Positions 38,008-47,535 of a stretch of DNA of 64,000 bases are shown one piece after another. The notes beneath the pieces are model-generated. The model saw only the letters and a list, made by a program, of their open reading frames with translations. It was not told where the DNA came from and did no database searches. Source of the DNA: Mycobacterium sp. (GTDB lineage: Bacteria > Actinomycetota > Actinomycetes > Mycobacteriales > Mycobacteriaceae); the NCBI GenBank assembly GCA_016197405.1, contig JACPVR010000006.1, forward strand, positions 1 to 64,000, in the 5' to 3' direction. The stretch's first letter is position 1. The number at the start of each line of letters is the position of its first letter. The translations under genes and the position numbers were made by a program.

Positions 38008-39169
38008 GTTACCGGATATTTTCTCCGGTGTCGAGGGCGACGTGCCGGCAGGACTGGCCGAGCATCTCCGCGGTATCGGGTTGATCGACCATCATGTGCA
38101 CGGCGTCTTCGATCAGCCCGTCGACCGGGCTGATTTCGAGGCCGCGATCAACGAGGGGTCGACGGACCCGGTACCCGATTTCATGACCCAATTCGATTCT
38201 CCGCTCGGTCTTTCCATTCGGCGGTGGTGCGCGCCGCTGCTCGGGCTCGAGGTGCTGGCGGGTGCCGACGAATACTGGGCGCGGCGCAGTGAATTCGCCC
38301 CCGACGAATTGGCCCGGCTCATGCTGCCCACAGCTGGGGTGTCCCGCTGGATCGTCGACACCGGTTTCAAGGGCGATCTCATCACCACCCCCGAGCGGCT
38401 CACCGAACTGAGCGGCACACCGTCTTCGGAGATCCTGCGACTGGAGCGCCTCGCCGAGGAGCTGATCGATGGCGGTACCGCACCGCAAGATTTTCCCGAG
38501 GCCTTCCGGGCCGCGCTGTGCGCCGCGGTTGATTCGCCGAATGTGTTGGGAACCAAGACTATCGTGGCCTATCGGACCGGGTTCGACATCGACTGGAACC
38601 GGCCCGCCGATGCCGATGTCGTCGCGCAGGTTCGAGAACTCGCGCAGCGGCCCACCCCGGTTCGGTTGGATTCTGACGTGGTGATCGCATTCGCCGTGCA
38701 CGAGGCGGCGGCACACGGCCTGCCGATCCAGGTGCACGTGGGTTTCGGTGATCGCGACATGGATCTGCACCGTGCCGACCCGATGCTGCTGCTACCGCTG
38801 TTGCGCACGATGGCTCCCGTGCCGGTGCTGTTGCTGCATTGCTACCCCTTCCACCGTCAAGCGGGTTATCTGGCACAGGCTTTCGACCATGTGAACTTCG
38901 ACGTGGGGCTGGCGATCAATTACCTGGGCACCCGTTCCACCGCCCTGATCGCCGAGGCGCTGGAGACGGCGCCGTTCGCCAAACAGCTGTACTCCTCGGA
39001 TGCCTTCGGTCCCCCCGAACTGCACGTGCTGGGTTCGGTGCTGTGGCGCCGCGGGATGGGACTGGTGCTGGGTGGCTGGATCCGGGCCGGGGACTGCGCC
39101 GAATCCGACGCCATCCGGATCGTCGACATGATCGGCGTGCGCAACATCGAGCGGGTGTACCGAATGTGA
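37994..39169 (+). CDS. FluG-type amidohydrolase (amidohydrolase 2 family)
   Basis: 391 residues. Metal-binding motifs of the TIM-barrel amidohydrolases: IDHHVHG near residue 33, IQVHVGFGD, LLHCYPFHR and YSSDAFGPPELH. In fungal FluG this domain is fused ahead of a GS-like domain; here it is a separate gene in an operon with a GS-like gene. It may release glutamate from a gamma-glutamyl amide or make the carboxylate of a ring amide; unproven. Its stop overlaps the GTG of the decarboxylase gene. Confidence 0.83.
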   Translation: MPVGELPDIFSGVEGDVPAGLAEHLRGIGLIDHHVHGVFDQPVDRADFEAAINEGSTDPVPDFMTQFDSPLGLSIRRWCAPLLGLEVLAGADEYWARRSEFAPDELARLMLPTAGVSRWIVDTGFKGDLITTPERLTELSGTPSSEILRLERLAEELIDGGTAPQDFPEAFRAALCAAVDSPNVLGTKTIVAYRTGFDIDWNRPADADVVAQVRELAQRPTPVRLDSDVVIAFAVHEAAAHGLPIQVHVGFGDRDMDLHRADPMLLLPLLRTMAPVPVLLLHCYPFHRQAGYLAQAFDHVNFDVGLAINYLGTRSTALIAEALETAPFAKQLYSSDAFGPPELHVLGSVLWRRGMGLVLGGWIRAGDCAESDAIRIVDMIGVRNIERVYRM

Positions 39170-40614
39170 GGCACTCCGCCGCACCGCTTTTCGACGCGCT
39201 ACGCGAATTCGTCGATCGCGACCAGGCGCCGTTCTACAGCCCGGGTCACAAGGGTGGACGGACGCTGGATCCGTGGTTTCGCGAACACCTCGCCGAGGTC
39301 GACCTCAACAACCTGCCCGACACCGACACGCTGCACTGCCCGGAGGGGCCGATCCTGGAGGCGGAGCAGCTCATTGCCGACGCCTGGCGGGTCGGGCAGA
39401 GTTTCATCACGGTTCAAGGTTCGACAGGCGGCAACATCGCCGTCGCGCTGTCGGCGCTGCGCCCCGACGAACCGGTACTGGTGGCGCGCAATGCGCACAA
39501 ATCGGTGCTCGCCGGTCTGGTTCAGGTGGGCGCCAGGCCGGTGTGGGTGGAACCGCGCTGGGACGACCGGTTCGGCGTCGCGCACGGCCTGGACTGCGAT
39601 GCCGTGGAACGTGCCTTCCTGGACAGCGGCGCCAAAGCGCTGTGGGTCTTGCACCCGACCTACTACGGCACCACCGGCGATATCGCAGCGCTGGCGCAGC
39701 TGGCACGGCGCCACGGCGCCAAACTGCTTGTCGATGGCGCGCATTCGCCGCATTTCGGCTTCCACCCCGACCTGCCGACACCGGGTGAGCGAGCCGGTGC
39801 GGCGGCGACGGTGCAGTCGGTGCACAAAATCCTGTCCGGGCTGAGTCAGGCGGCGGTGGTCCACATCGATCCCGAGGCACTCGACCCCGCTTCGGTGCGT
39901 CGTTCCCTGCAACTCATTCAGACCACCAGCCCGAACTTCGCCATCATGGCCTCGATCGATCTGGCGCGCCGCCAGATGATGCTCAGCGGTCGGGCACTGC
40001 TCGACCAGACGCTGCAGCGCGCTCGCGACGCCGCCGATCGGCTCGCCCGGATCCCGGGCCTACGCGTGCTGCGGCCCGCGGATCTGGCCGGCGCCGCAAC
40101 GGGTTTGCACCAGCTCGACGAAACCAAACTGTTGATCGGCACCGCGGGTTTGGCGGCGGACTCCCGGGAGATCGTGGCGCGACTGAACAAGGTTCATGGT
40201 GTGCAGCCGGAGCTGGGCGGAACCGGCCACGTGCTCGCGATCACGACAATCGGCAACACCCCGCGCGATATGGACCGTCTGGTGGACGGTTTCACCGAGG
40301 TCGCTAGCCATGTCGGCCGAAGCCGTGAAGGCTCCGAGATCAACCTGGTGGCGGGTCTGCTGACGGTGCGCCCCGAGACGGTCTTGACACCACGGGAGGC
40401 GTTCTTCGCGCCCTGCGAGAACCTTCCCCTGGCCGATGCGGCGGGACGAATCGCGGCCGAGGCCATCACGCCCTACCCGCCGGGGATACCACTGGTCATG
40501 CCCGGTGAGCGCCTCAGTCCCGACATCGTCGGCGTGTTGGCGGAGCTGCGTTCGGCGGGAAATCCGATCAGCGCCTCCGACCCCAGTCTGAGGTTCGTCA
40601 AAATCGTTCGATGA
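39166..40614 (+). CDS. Orn/Lys/Arg decarboxylase-family PLP enzyme
   Basis: 482 residues starting at a GTG that overlaps the previous stop by 4 bases. The fold-type I decarboxylase layout is clear: FYSPGHKGG near the N-terminus, VQGSTGGNIAV, DGAHSPHFGF, and SVHKILSGLSQA with the PLP Lys221. A C-terminal domain follows (LTPREAFFAPCE). It should make an amine (cadaverine, putrescine or agmatine) from a basic amino acid; specificity cannot be read. It ends the cluster begun by the GS-like gene. Confidence 0.88.
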   Translation: MRHSAAPLFDALREFVDRDQAPFYSPGHKGGRTLDPWFREHLAEVDLNNLPDTDTLHCPEGPILEAEQLIADAWRVGQSFITVQGSTGGNIAVALSALRPDEPVLVARNAHKSVLAGLVQVGARPVWVEPRWDDRFGVAHGLDCDAVERAFLDSGAKALWVLHPTYYGTTGDIAALAQLARRHGAKLLVDGAHSPHFGFHPDLPTPGERAGAAATVQSVHKILSGLSQAAVVHIDPEALDPASVRRSLQLIQTTSPNFAIMASIDLARRQMMLSGRALLDQTLQRARDAADRLARIPGLRVLRPADLAGAATGLHQLDETKLLIGTAGLAADSREIVARLNKVHGVQPELGGTGHVLAITTIGNTPRDMDRLVDGFTEVASHVGRSREGSEINLVAGLLTVRPETVLTPREAFFAPCENLPLADAAGRIAAEAITPYPPGIPLVMPGERLSPDIVGVLAELRSAGNPISASDPSLRFVKIVR

Positions 40615-40670
40615 CGCCCATCGCCCAACCGGGCGTCGGAGACGGCGCCGCCTTCTGAGATCCTGGGGGC

Positions 40671-41063
40671 GTGGCCGCCCGCAGCTCCGCCGATCCGGCA
40701 CAGACCCGCGCCGCGGTCCTGACCGTCGAGCAGTGGCTGCGCGACGCCGACGCCCCGGAGCCGCCGCGCACGTACATCGCCGAAGCCGTCCGGCTGACGG
40801 CCCGCAGTCTGGCCGCCGCGGCGCCAGGGGCATCGGTGGAGGTCCGGGTTCCGCCGTTCGTCGCCGTGCAGTGCATAGCGGGTCCGCGGCACACCCGTGG
40901 CACCCCACCCAATGTCGTCGAGACCGATCCGCGCACCTGGCTGCTGCTGGCCGCCGGACTGCTGCGGGTCGACGACGCCGCCGACCAGGGACGCCTGGTG
41001 CTCTCCGGGTCGCGGGCCGGCGAGATCGTCTCCTGGCTGCCGGTGGTCGCCCTCGGTTCCTGA
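40671..41063 (+). CDS. Conserved protein, Rv0807-like (sterol-carrier-like domain)
   Basis: About 130 residues from a GTG. It is all-alpha then beta: AAVLTVEQWLRDADAPEPP, YIAEAVRLTARSLAAAAPG, then VEVRVPPFVAVQCIAGPRHT and TDPRTWLLLAAGLLRV. This resembles the short bacterial SCP orthologue domain seen in actinobacteria, with no catalytic residues. It would be cytoplasmic. It lies two genes before purF, as Rv0807 lies just before Rv0808. Confidence 0.7.
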   Translation: MAARSSADPAQTRAAVLTVEQWLRDADAPEPPRTYIAEAVRLTARSLAAAAPGASVEVRVPPFVAVQCIAGPRHTRGTPPNVVETDPRTWLLLAAGLLRVDDAADQGRLVLSGSRAGEIVSWLPVVALGS

Positions 41064-41073
41064 GGACGCCGAT

Positions 41074-42564
41074 CTAGGAGTCCGGCACGCCCGACTGCAG
41101 CTTCTCCAACACCTGTTCGAGATTGAAGCTGGCTGATTTCTGCCGTTGCGGGAACTCCACGAGTGTCTGCAGCATCTGCGAGACGTACGCCTGCGCCGGG
41201 GTGAAGACGAAAACCCGGTCCAGCATCCAGTCGAAGTAGGTGTTCGACGTGATGTCGGCCCGCTCGTACGGATCGGTGCGCAAGTTGAACAATTTCGGCC
41301 CGCGCAGCACCACATAGGGTTCCAGCCAGATCGCCAGGGTGCCCTGGGCGCGCTGCTCCATGAAGACGATCTTCCAGTTGTCGAAACGCAATGCCGTCAG
41401 GTCGCCGTCGTCGGAGACGTAGAAGAAATGTTTGCGCGGGCTTTCGTCGACGGTGCCGGTGAGATAGTCCAACTGGTTGTGTCCGTCGAGGTGGACCTTG
41501 AACCGCTGACCGTTCAGATCTGTTCCTGCGCGCAGCTTTTCGGCGATGTCAGGGTCGCCCGCGGCGGCGAGCAAGGTGACGAACCAGTCGTTGTGGCTGA
41601 CGATGCCGTTCAGGACGGTGCCGGCGGGTATCCGTCCGGGCCAGCGCACCATCGCCGGAACACGGTACGCGCCTTCCCAATTGGAGTTCTTCTCGTTGCG
41701 GAAAGGCGTCATCCCGGCGTCGGGCCAGCTGTTCATGTGCGGGCCGTTGTCGGTGGAGTACATGACGATGGTGTTCTCGGCTATGCCGAGCTCGTCGAGC
41801 GTTGCCAGCAGGTCGCCGACGATATCGTCGTGGTCGAGCATGGTGTCGTGGTATTCCGACTGCCACCTGCCCGACCGGCCGATGCTCTCCGGCTTCGGGT
41901 GCGTCCGGAAATGCATATGCGTCGAGTTGAACCAGACGAAGAACGGCGTGTCCTCGTCGCTTTTGCGCTTGATGAAATCAATTGCCGCGTCCCGGAATTC
42001 CTCGTCACAGGTTTCCATGCGCTTCTTGGTCAGTGGGCCGGTGTCCTCGATGCGTTGGGTGCCGTCGCCGTTGGCCCAGCAGTGCAACACGCCGCGGGGC
42101 CCGAACTGTTTGCGGAACTCGGGATCCTTCGGGTAGTCCGGGTTCTCGGGCTCCTCCTCGGCGTTGAGGTGGTAGAGGTTGCCGAAGAACTCGTCGAAAC
42201 CGTGCATCGTCGGCAGATGCTCGTCACGGTCACCGAGGTGGTTCTTGCCGAACTGCCCGGTGGCGTAGCCCTGCGTCTTCAGGGCGGTGGCGATGGTCGG
42301 ATCCTCGGCCTGCAAGCCCAGCGTCGCACCCGGCATACCGACCTTGGTCAGCCCGGTCCGGTAGGGGTTCTGCCCGGTGATGAACGCCGCGCGGCCCGCG
42401 GTACAGCTCTGCTCGCCGTAGTAGTCGGTGAACAGCGCGCCTTCGCGGGCGATGCGGTCGATATTGGGGGTGCGGTAGCCCATCAGGCCGTTGCTGTAGC
42501 AGCTCAGATTGCTCTGACCGATGTCGTCGCCCCAGATGATCAGGATGTTCGGTTTGTCGCTCAT
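41074..42564 (-). CDS. Type I sulfatase (arylsulfatase)
   Basis: About 496 residues. The formylglycine site is SCTAGRAAFITGQ with Cys54, a C-T-A-G-R variant of the sulfatase signature. Metal-binding Asp residues lie in IIWGDDIGQ and STDNGP. The mature enzyme needs a formylglycine-generating enzyme, not found here. There is no signal peptide, so it may act inside the cell. GGAGG lies 6 bases upstream of the ATG at 42564. It is not present between Rv0807 and purF in M. tuberculosis, so it is likely an accessory gene. Confidence 0.9.
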   Translation of the reverse strand: MSDKPNILIIWGDDIGQSNLSCYSNGLMGYRTPNIDRIAREGALFTDYYGEQSCTAGRAAFITGQNPYRTGLTKVGMPGATLGLQAEDPTIATALKTQGYATGQFGKNHLGDRDEHLPTMHGFDEFFGNLYHLNAEEEPENPDYPKDPEFRKQFGPRGVLHCWANGDGTQRIEDTGPLTKKRMETCDEEFRDAAIDFIKRKSDEDTPFFVWFNSTHMHFRTHPKPESIGRSGRWQSEYHDTMLDHDDIVGDLLATLDELGIAENTIVMYSTDNGPHMNSWPDAGMTPFRNEKNSNWEGAYRVPAMVRWPGRIPAGTVLNGIVSHNDWFVTLLAAAGDPDIAEKLRAGTDLNGQRFKVHLDGHNQLDYLTGTVDESPRKHFFYVSDDGDLTALRFDNWKIVFMEQRAQGTLAIWLEPYVVLRGPKLFNLRTDPYERADITSNTYFDWMLDRVFVFTPAQAYVSQMLQTLVEFPQRQKSASFNLEQVLEKLQSGVPDS

Positions 42565-42748
42565 CAGAGGTCCTCCGGATGGTGAACACCGACGCAGACC
42601 GCGACGGCAGTGACGTCGCCTGCCGGACGCCCTTGGCGGGATGCTAGTCGCGCAGGCAGTCCGTTCCATGGAATCGGCGGAAATCCGGGGGCGGGAACAG
42701 AGACGCTCAACACAGACGTTCGATGAGGTAAATACCTGCGGGTAACCG

Positions 42749-42754
42749 TAGGAT
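42749..42754 (+). promoter_or_regulatory. Candidate -10 TAGGAT upstream of purF
   Basis: The 232-base gap between the sulfatase and purF holds TAGGAT about 40 bases before the purF GTG and a weak AGGGAG ribosome-binding site. No -35, riboswitch or clear hairpin was recognised in the rest of the gap. Confidence 0.3.
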
Positions 42755-42796
42755 GAACACCGTCAGCCACCGCGCCCTAGGGAGCAGCCCCGAACC

Positions 42797-44344
42797 GTGA
42801 CCGGCCACCAGAGCGACCAAGAGAACGAGCCGCGCGAAGAGTGCGGCGTATTCGGAGTGTGGGCGCCCGGTGAGGACGTCGCCAAGCTCACCTACTACGG
42901 CCTCTATGCATTGCAGCACCGTGGTCAGGAAGCGGCCGGCATCGCCGTCGCGGACGGATCTCAGGTGCTGGTGTTCAAGGATCTGGGCTTGGTCAGCCAG
43001 GTTTTCGATGAGCAGACCCTGGCCGCGATGGAAGGCCACGTCGCCATCGGGCACTGCCGGTACTCCACCACCGGATCCACCACCTGGGAGAACGCCCAGC
43101 CGGTTTTCCGGAACACCGCCGCAGGCACCGGAGTCGCACTCGGTCACAACGGCAACCTGGTCAACACCACCGAGCTGGCCTCCCGCGCCCGTGACTCGGG
43201 GCTGATGGCCAAGGGCGCCGTCCCGGCAGCCACCACCGACTCCGACATCCTGGGCGCGCTGCTGGCGCACGGTGCCGCCGATTCCAGCCTGGAGCAGGCC
43301 GCCCTGGAGCTGCTGCCCACCGTGCGCGGCGCCTTCTGCCTGACCTTCATGGACGAGAACACCCTCTACGCCGCCCGGGACCCGCATGGTGTCCGGCCGC
43401 TGTCGCTGGGCCGTCTGGACCGTGGCTGGGTCGTGGCCTCGGAAACCGCGGCACTCGATATCGTCGGCGCCTCGTTCGTCCGCGATATCGAACCCGGCGA
43501 ACTGCTGGCGATCGACGCCGACGGCGTGCGTTCCACCCGCTTCGCCAACCCCACCCCCAAGGGGTGCGTGTTCGAGTACGTCTACCTCGCCCGGCCGGAC
43601 AGCACGCTGGCCGGCCGCTCGGTGCATTCCACCCGCGTCGACATCGGCCGCAAGCTCGCGCGCGAGATGCCGATCGACGCCGATCTGGTGATCGGCGTGC
43701 CCGAGTCGGGGACGCCGGCGGCCGTCGGTTACGCCCAGGAATCCGGTATTCCGTTCGGGCAGGGCCTGATGAAGAACGCCTATGTGGGCCGCACCTTCAT
43801 CCAGCCGTCGCAGACCATCCGCCAGCTCGGCATCCGGCTCAAGCTCAACCCCCTCAAGGAGATGATCCGCGGAAAGCGGCTCATCGTGGTCGACGATTCG
43901 ATCGTGCGCGGCAACACCCAGCGCGCCCTGATCCGGATGTTGCGGGAAGCCGGCGCCGTCGAGGTGCACGTGCGGATCGCGTCACCGCCGGTGAAATGGC
44001 CGTGCTTCTACGGTATCGACTTCGCCTCACCGGCAGAACTGATCGCCAATGCCGCAAACGCCGACGGTTCCCAGGGCGAGATGCTCGATGCGGTTCGGCA
44101 TGCGATCGGAGCCGACACCCTCGGCTACATCTCGCTGGAAGGCATGATCAGCGCCACCGAGCAGCCGTCCACCCGACTATGTTGCGCATGCTTCGACGGT
44201 AAGTACCCGATCGAACTGCCCAGCGAGACAGCTCTGGGCAAGAACGTCATCGAACACATGCTCTCGAATGCGGCGCGCGCCGGCGTCGGGCCCGCGGTGG
44301 TGCAGACCGACAACGACAACGCATCGGCACTGCGGAGGCCTTAG
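42797..44344 (+). CDS. purF: Amidophosphoribosyltransferase
   Basis: 515 residues. It catalyses the first committed purine step, PRPP plus glutamine to phosphoribosylamine. A short propeptide ends before the N-terminal nucleophile Cys in EECGVFGV. The PRPP loop is LIVVDDSIVRGNT, and CCACFDGKYPIELP near the end matches the metal-cluster-type PurF. GTG start. Confidence 0.97.
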   Translation: MTGHQSDQENEPREECGVFGVWAPGEDVAKLTYYGLYALQHRGQEAAGIAVADGSQVLVFKDLGLVSQVFDEQTLAAMEGHVAIGHCRYSTTGSTTWENAQPVFRNTAAGTGVALGHNGNLVNTTELASRARDSGLMAKGAVPAATTDSDILGALLAHGAADSSLEQAALELLPTVRGAFCLTFMDENTLYAARDPHGVRPLSLGRLDRGWVVASETAALDIVGASFVRDIEPGELLAIDADGVRSTRFANPTPKGCVFEYVYLARPDSTLAGRSVHSTRVDIGRKLAREMPIDADLVIGVPESGTPAAVGYAQESGIPFGQGLMKNAYVGRTFIQPSQTIRQLGIRLKLNPLKEMIRGKRLIVVDDSIVRGNTQRALIRMLREAGAVEVHVRIASPPVKWPCFYGIDFASPAELIANAANADGSQGEMLDAVRHAIGADTLGYISLEGMISATEQPSTRLCCACFDGKYPIELPSETALGKNVIEHMLSNAARAGVGPAVVQTDNDNASALRRP

Positions 44345-44353
44345 CCGGTTCCG

Positions 44354-45670
44354 TCAAGCGTCGGCGAGCAGGCGGGAAAGCTTGCGGTGCAGTAGTTTAC
44401 GGCGCACCGGCCAAATGGTGGCGGCATAGAGCTGGCCGGCCAAACCCCGGGGATGCAGAATCGTGCGCTGCTCGATGACACTGCCGCGCGGACCCGCTGC
44501 GACGTCCACCTCACACCAGGCATCGCCCGGCATTCTTCCCCAGCTACGCAGTCGCAGCGGGCTTTTCGATCGATCGACGGCGCCCCAGTTGCCAAGGCGC
44601 AATCCGCGCAACCGGGCTCGGGCAGTCTCGGTGTCCAGAGCGGTACTCGTCGACACCTCATCGGTGTAGACCAGCTCACCCGACCACGCCGGGTCACTGG
44701 GCAGCGGCGCCGCCGGAGTGCTGTTCCATCTCGCCTCGAACTGGCCGTCGGCCAGATGGGCGAGGGCCTGGGCGACGGCGCTGCGGTACGGAGTGGGGCC
44801 GCCCGGCGGCGCGGGTATGACGTCGTCGATATCGTGCTCGTCGGCAACCGCGTCGCAGTGCAGCGATTCGACAAGCGGGCGTGCCAGACCCGCCGGAATG
44901 GGTGTCACCAAACCGACCCACCAGCTCGCGATGGTCGGAGTCAAGAAGGGCAACACCAGGATTCGCCGCCTGTGTAGTCCGGCGACCTCGGCATAGACCT
45001 GCATCGAATCGCCGTACTCCAGCACATCGGGTCCGCCGATGTCCCAGGTGCGCGATCGCGGTACCGGCGCCGTCGCGGCCTCGCTGAGATAGTGCAACAC
45101 ATCGTTGACCGCGATCGGCTGAATCTTGTTGTGCACCCATTTCGGGGTGGTCATCACCGGTAGTCGATCGGTGAGGTGGCGGATCATCTCGAAAGACGCC
45201 GAGCCTGAGCCGATGACGACACCGGCCTGCAGCACCACCGTCTCGATACCCGAGTCGATGAGGATCTCACCGACCGCGGTCCGTGACTGCAGATGGCGAG
45301 ACAGCTCGACCCCGTCGGGATGCAGTCCGGACAGGTAGACGATGCGCGAGACACCCGCGGCACGGGCCGCAGCGACCACGTTGACGGCGGCGCGGCGCTC
45401 GGCCTCGACGAAATCGTCGGAAGTCCCCATCGCGTGCGCCAGGTAGTAGACGACGTCGACGTCGTCGAAGGCCGCGGTCAGGCTGTCCAGGTCGGTGAGG
45501 TCGCCCTGGGCCACCTCCACGTCCGCGCGCCAGGGCACGTCGGCCAGCTTGTCGGGGGTGCGGGCCATCGCGCGAACCCGGTAACCACGGTCCAACAGCA
45601 CGGGCACCAGACGGCTGCCGATATAGCCGGTGGAGCCGGTCACCAGGCAGCGCACAGCGGGGGAGGTCAC
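44354..45670 (-). CDS. NAD(P)-binding epimerase-like protein with DUF2867 domain
   Basis: 438 residues from GTG. An atypical SDR fold begins VTGSTGYIGSRLVPVLL with GDLTDLDSL. The C-terminal 150 residues match DUF2867 (LRLGNWGAVD, RSWGRMPGDAW, IEQRTILHPRGLAG). Such two-part proteins are common in actinobacteria but have no known reaction. It converges with purF 9 bases away. The cupin-type gene lies upstream on the same strand. Confidence 0.8.
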   Translation of the reverse strand: MTSPAVRCLVTGSTGYIGSRLVPVLLDRGYRVRAMARTPDKLADVPWRADVEVAQGDLTDLDSLTAAFDDVDVVYYLAHAMGTSDDFVEAERRAAVNVVAAARAAGVSRIVYLSGLHPDGVELSRHLQSRTAVGEILIDSGIETVVLQAGVVIGSGSASFEMIRHLTDRLPVMTTPKWVHNKIQPIAVNDVLHYLSEAATAPVPRSRTWDIGGPDVLEYGDSMQVYAEVAGLHRRRILVLPFLTPTIASWWVGLVTPIPAGLARPLVESLHCDAVADEHDIDDVIPAPPGGPTPYRSAVAQALAHLADGQFEARWNSTPAAPLPSDPAWSGELVYTDEVSTSTALDTETARARLRGLRLGNWGAVDRSKSPLRLRSWGRMPGDAWCEVDVAAGPRGSVIEQRTILHPRGLAGQLYAATIWPVRRKLLHRKLSRLLADA

Positions 45671-45712
45671 AGCTGATATTCGGAGACGTCGAGCCCGCGG
45701 ATGTGCTCAGGT

Positions 45713-46147
45713 TCAGGCGTAACCGCACCCCGGGTCCGCGGCGTCGTCCGACAGCGGGGCACCGGCAGGGTCGATGTAGAGCACTTGCATGACAAGCGGG
45801 GTGTCTCCCAGGTTGCGCCCGATATGCGCATGGTCGGGACCCACTTCCTCGGTGATCGGGTCACCGGGCCCGTAGATTCCGTCCACCGTGCAGTCCGCGC
45901 GGTCGTGGGTGAGTGTGCCCGCTTTGATGACCCCGAAAACCCGGCCCTGATGCCAGTGCCACCCGGTGCTGCCACCAGGTTCGATGGTGATCTCCCGCAT
46001 GATGTAGTCGTGGCCGTTGACGGTGGCCTGCGACAGCACGATCGCGCTGATCTCATGCGACGGCGTGGCAGAGGCCTGGCCCGCACACAGAGTCGCCGTC
46101 GACAGGGCCGCGCACAGCATGGCGCCACAGCGCCGGGTGGTGGTCAT
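45713..46147 (-). CDS. Exported cupin-domain protein
   Basis: About 144 residues. A signal peptide is apparent (RRCGAMLCAALSTATLCAGQA followed by a likely SAT-type cleavage). The single cupin has the metal-type first motif GWHWHQG, and HAHIGRN in the second. Exported metal-bound cupins of this type often act as quercetinase-like or binding proteins; the function here is unknown. MTTTRR at 46147 is preferred as start because it leads straight into the signal peptide. Confidence 0.75.
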   Translation of the reverse strand: MTTTRRCGAMLCAALSTATLCAGQASATPSHEISAIVLSQATVNGHDYIMREITIEPGGSTGWHWHQGRVFGVIKAGTLTHDRADCTVDGIYGPGDPITEEVGPDHAHIGRNLGDTPLVMQVLYIDPAGAPLSDDAADPGCGYA

Positions 46148-46239
46148 GAGCGCCAAGACTGGCACAGCCGGTCTGCGGTCGTCGATGAGCCTGGTGGATC
46201 GTGGTCGGCGGCCGGATACCGAGCCGCGGTCCGGCCCGG

Positions 46240-46245
46240 TAGATT
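46240..46245 (+). promoter_or_regulatory. -10 hexamer TAGATT for purM
   Basis: TAGATT ends 8 nt before the purM ATG, consistent with a leaderless transcript. Confidence 0.5.
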
Positions 46246-46253
46246 AGGTCGCG

Positions 46254-47327
46254 ATGACCGATCCCGCTGACGACAATTCCATCTCCTACGCCTCGGCCGG
46301 TGTCGACATCGAAGCCGGTGACCGCGCAGTTGAGCTGTTCAAACCGCTGGCGCAGCGGGCGACGCGGCCAGAGGTCCGCGGTGGGCTCGGCGGTTTCGCC
46401 GGTCTGTTCGCTCTGCGCGACGGCTACCGCGAACCGCTGCTTGCCGCATCGACCGACGGCGTCGGCACCAAACTCGCCATCGCCCAGGCCATGGACAAGC
46501 ACGACACCGTCGGGCTCGACCTGGTCGCGATGGTGGTCGACGACCTGGTGGTCTGCGGTGCAGAACCACTGTTCCTGCAGGACTACATCGCCGTCGGGCG
46601 GGTCGTTCCGGAACGGGTGAGCGCAATCGTCGCGGGCATCGCAGAAGGCTGTGTCCAGGCAGGCTGCGCACTGCTGGGCGGCGAGACCGCCGAGCATCCC
46701 GGCCTGATGGAACCCGACCATTACGACCTGTCGGCCACCGGCGTCGGCGTCGTCGAGGCCGATGACGTCCTGGGACCGGACCGGGTTCGCCCGGGCGACG
46801 TGGTCATCGGCATGGGATCGTCGGGCCTGCACTCCAACGGCTACTCGCTGGCACGTCGGGTGCTGCTGGAAATCGATCGAATGAGCCTGGAAGGCCACGT
46901 CGAAGAGTTCGGCCGCTCACTGGGCGAAGAGCTGCTCGAGCCGACGCGGATCTACGCCAAAGACTGTCTTGCGCTGGCTGCCGAGACCCAGGTGCGCACG
47001 TTCTGCCACGTCACCGGGGGTGGGCTGGCCGGAAATCTGGCACGCGTCATCCCGCCGGGGCTGACCGCCGAACTGGACCGTGGCACCTGGACGCCGGCGC
47101 CGGTCTTCGGTCTCATCGCCCAGCGCGGGCGTATCGAGCGCGCGGAGATGGACAAGACGTTCAACATGGGTGTCGGAATGGTCGCCATCGTCGCGCCGGA
47201 GGACACCGACCGCGCGCTGGCGATTCTGACCGCACGTCATCTGGAGTGCTGGACCCTGGGCACCGTGAACAAGGGGCGCAAGGATGGGCCAGGAGCCGAA
47301 TTGGTGGGGCGGCACCCGAGGTTCTAG
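46254..47327 (+). CDS. purM: Phosphoribosylformylglycinamidine cyclo-ligase (AIR synthetase)
   Basis: 357 residues. It closes the imidazole ring, turning FGAM into AIR. PurM motifs: ASTDGVGTKLAIA, DDLVVCGAEPLFLQDYIA, GMGSSGLHSNGYSL and HVTGGGLAGNL. It follows purF by about 1.9 kb, with two - strand genes between, unlike the adjacent purF-purM of M. tuberculosis. Confidence 0.97.
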   Translation: MTDPADDNSISYASAGVDIEAGDRAVELFKPLAQRATRPEVRGGLGGFAGLFALRDGYREPLLAASTDGVGTKLAIAQAMDKHDTVGLDLVAMVVDDLVVCGAEPLFLQDYIAVGRVVPERVSAIVAGIAEGCVQAGCALLGGETAEHPGLMEPDHYDLSATGVGVVEADDVLGPDRVRPGDVVIGMGSSGLHSNGYSLARRVLLEIDRMSLEGHVEEFGRSLGEELLEPTRIYAKDCLALAAETQVRTFCHVTGGGLAGNLARVIPPGLTAELDRGTWTPAPVFGLIAQRGRIERAEMDKTFNMGVGMVAIVAPEDTDRALAILTARHLECWTLGTVNKGRKDGPGAELVGRHPRF

Positions 47328-47349
47328 GTGCCCGCCGGTCGAGCTGCGG

Positions 47350-47535
47350 CTAGCGCCGCCAGCTCTCCTCGTCGGACCACGAGTCCTCACCCACATCGTC
47401 GGCCCGGTCATCGGGGACGCTACCCGGTGACCCAGCCAGCTCTTGTTGGAGTCGGCTGAAGTCCGTCTGTGGGGAGCTGTACTTCAACTCTCGAGCAACC
47501 TTGGTCTGCTTTGCCTTAGCCCGGCCGCGGCCCAT
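47350..47535 (-). CDS. DUF3073 protein
   Basis: 61 residues: MGRGRAKAKQTKVARELKY then SSPQTDFSRLQQEL, followed by an acidic, Asp/Glu-rich tail. This highly conserved actinobacterial family has a basic N-terminus and could bind nucleic acid; the role is unknown. An upstream ATG gives 12 extra residues, but the conserved family starts at MGRGRAK. It lies between purM and the YgfZ-like gene, as Rv0810c does. Confidence 0.85.
   Translation of the reverse strand: MGRGRAKAKQTKVARELKYSSPQTDFSRLQQELAGSPGSVPDDRADDVGEDSWSDEESWRR

Noticed and set aside
41146..42585. A 479-codon + strand frame antisense to the sulfatase
   Set aside because: The sulfatase motifs are on the - strand; this product is a shadow.
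42565..42796. A purine riboswitch before purF
   Set aside because: No aptamer-like core was found, and mycobacterial purF is not known to carry one.
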